A stretch of 7,462 nt of DNA from assembly GCA_004296785.1 (NCBI GenBank), contig SCVU01000416.1:1-7462 (forward strand), given 5' to 3'. Below, piece by piece: positions 6,509-7,462 of this stretch. This DNA is from Planctomycetota bacterium (GTDB lineage Bacteria; Planctomycetota; UBA1135; GCA-002686595). Positions within the stretch are counted from its first letter, which is position 1; each line of letters starts with the position of its first letter. Below the pieces are notes generated by a model. It searched no databases and had not been told where the DNA came from. It worked only from the letters and a program-made list of their open reading frames with translations. A program made the position numbers and the translations under genes.

Positions 6509-7462
6509 ATGGGCGCGCGCGCCAACGCGGTCGGCTCGGCGCGGATCGCCCGCGTGCTGCAGCGCGGCGGACTCGCGCTGTTCGCGCTGTTGCTCGCCGT
6601 GCTGCTCGTCGAGGGCGGCCACAGCCTGTTCACGGGTCGCTCGCTCGTCGATCGACTGCTGCTGCCGGCGCCCGTCGCGAGCGCGCCGTTCGATCGCGTG
6701 GCGGCGGGCGCGCTGACGCCCGGTCCGTACGCGCTGGATCCGGACCCCGAGGTGCTGCTGCGCGTGAAGCCGAGCTCGCGTCATGCGTTCGCGGGCGTGC
6801 CGGCCTCGACCGACGAATTCGGCCAGCGCCCGACGATCGGCACGCCCGCGAGCGCGGACCGACGCGTGGTGCTGCTCGGCGACTCGGTCGCGTTCGGCTA
6901 CGGCGTGTCCGACGAGCACACGCACGCGGCGCAGCTCTCGCGCTGGCTCGCGGGGGCCTGCCCGGACGCAGCGTCGCGCGTGTCGGTGGCGACGCTGGCC
7001 TGCCCCGGATGGAACGCGCAGTCGGCGTTCCGCGCGCTGCGCGACCACCGCGGCCGGCTCGACCCGCACGTCGTGCTGTACATCGCGGTCGCGAACGACC
7101 TCGACGATCCCAAGGGCGTCGACGAGCTCGGTTGGCACGACATCGACTTCGAGCCCGATCCGGAGCGGACCGCGTGCTCCGACGAGCGACACATGCGGTT
7201 GATGCAGGCGCTCCAAGGCGTCCCGTCGCGCGCGACGCTGCTCGACATCGTCGCCGGCGGGGGGCTGCGCGGGCTCGAGCACGCGCTGCGCTCCGGCGTG
7301 ACGCCCGAGTCGCGCCGCCGCTGGGACCGGCACGTGCAGGAGATCGCGCGGCTGCACGCGGAGCTCGCGACCCGCGGCGCCGAGTTCGCCGTGGTCCTGC
7401 CGTTCGACGACGACTACTACCGGCAGCTCGAGCTACGCCTGGCTGCGGCGGCGCCGCAGGTC
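6509..7462 (+). CDS. Membrane-anchored SGNH/GDSL-family hydrolase (3' partial)
   Basis: The frame opens at ATG 6509 and is unbroken to the window end (318 codons); its stop lies outside. A short basic N-terminus is followed by a hydrophobic helix at about residues 20-36 (LALFALLLAVLLVE), a signal anchor that would place the rest outside the cytoplasmic membrane. A segment with TDEFGQRP precedes block I, VVLLGDSVAFGYGV, whose Ser126 is the predicted nucleophile. Block II Gly167 lies in ACPGWNAQSA. Block III Asn196 lies in IAVANDLDD. The block V Asp-x-x-His pair is not seen and should lie past residue 318. SGNH enzymes are esterases, lipases or acetyl-transferring/deacetylating enzymes on polysaccharides; the substrate cannot be told here. 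Cys151, Cys165 and Cys223 could allow a disulfide outside the cell. The 7-bp gap to the peptidase gene suggests co-transcription. No Shine-Dalgarno sequence is evident, so translational coupling is possible. Confidence 0.88.
   Translation, partial: MGARANAVGSARIARVLQRGGLALFALLLAVLLVEGGHSLFTGRSLVDRLLLPAPVASAPFDRVAAGALTPGPYALDPDPEVLLRVKPSSRHAFAGVPASTDEFGQRPTIGTPASADRRVVLLGDSVAFGYGVSDEHTHAAQLSRWLAGACPDAASRVSVATLACPGWNAQSAFRALRDHRGRLDPHVVLYIAVANDLDDPKGVDELGWHDIDFEPDPERTACSDERHMRLMQALQGVPSRATLLDIVAGGGLRGLEHALRSGVTPESRRRWDRHVQEIARLHAELATRGAEFAVVLPFDDDYYRQLELRLAAAAPQV

Noticed and set aside
3508..6633. 1041-codon antisense frame opposite the TPR-peptidase gene
   Set aside because: A mirror effect of G/C-ending codons. 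The translation is a biased Arg/Ala/Val/Leu mix without domains, while the sense strand has a signal peptide and a complete zinc-peptidase motif.
3186..6716. 1176-codon + strand frame overlapping the TPR-peptidase gene
   Set aside because: Arg-rich shadow of the 3490-6501 gene. It crosses both gene boundaries and the divergent promoter region, and it has no recognisable motif.
5348..7357. 669-codon minus-strand frame opposite the peptidase C-terminus and SGNH gene
   Set aside because: Long Arg/Ala/Pro runs typical of shadow frames. The opposite strand encodes the GDSV, ACPGW and AND blocks of an SGNH hydrolase.
1..7462. Search for CRISPR arrays, tRNA/rRNA genes, transposase genes and intrinsic terminators
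   Set aside because: No evenly spaced direct repeats, no tRNA-like arms, no transposase motif and no hairpin followed by a T-tract were seen on either strand.

Overview
The window is very GC-rich (clearly above 70 % by eye, not counted). Its coding frames end almost every codon in G or C. It holds four protein genes, two of them cut by the window edges, and essentially no free intergenic space apart from one 158-bp divergent gap. I see no rRNA, tRNA, CRISPR array, insertion sequence or phage gene. The protein types are a kinase-type tetratricopeptide (TPR) tail, a secreted TPR protein with a gluzincin metallopeptidase core, a beta-propeller lipoprotein, and a membrane-anchored SGNH hydrolase. 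This set fits a large-genome, high-GC bacterium such as a Planctomycetota lineage; Myxococcota is a close alternative. That is an inference from family distribution; no marker gene is present.

Layout: (1) 1-1421, + strand: C-terminal 472 residues of a TPR protein, probably the tail of a serine/threonine protein kinase whose catalytic domain lies upstream of the window. (2) 1406-3331, - strand: a 641-residue putative lipoprotein with an N-terminal Ig-like domain and an approximately 70-residue repeat that reads as a seven-bladed propeller. Its stop lies inside the end of gene 1, so the two genes converge with a 16-nt overlap. (3) 3332-3489: divergent intergenic region. (4) 3490-6501, + strand: a 1003-residue exported TPR protein with a central HExxH...E metallopeptidase domain. 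(5) 6509-7462 and beyond, + strand: an SGNH/GDSL hydrolase starting 7 bp after gene 4, so probably in the same transcript.

Together, genes 2, 4 and 5 all carry export or membrane-anchoring signals and look like an envelope-facing set. Gene 1 would be a cytoplasmic or membrane signalling protein from a separate, convergent unit. A joint function for these genes is not shown by the sequence. I did not find a clearly undescribed system. The most worthwhile second looks are the TPR-peptidase-TPR sandwich with its SGNH partner and the propeller closure of the lipoprotein.
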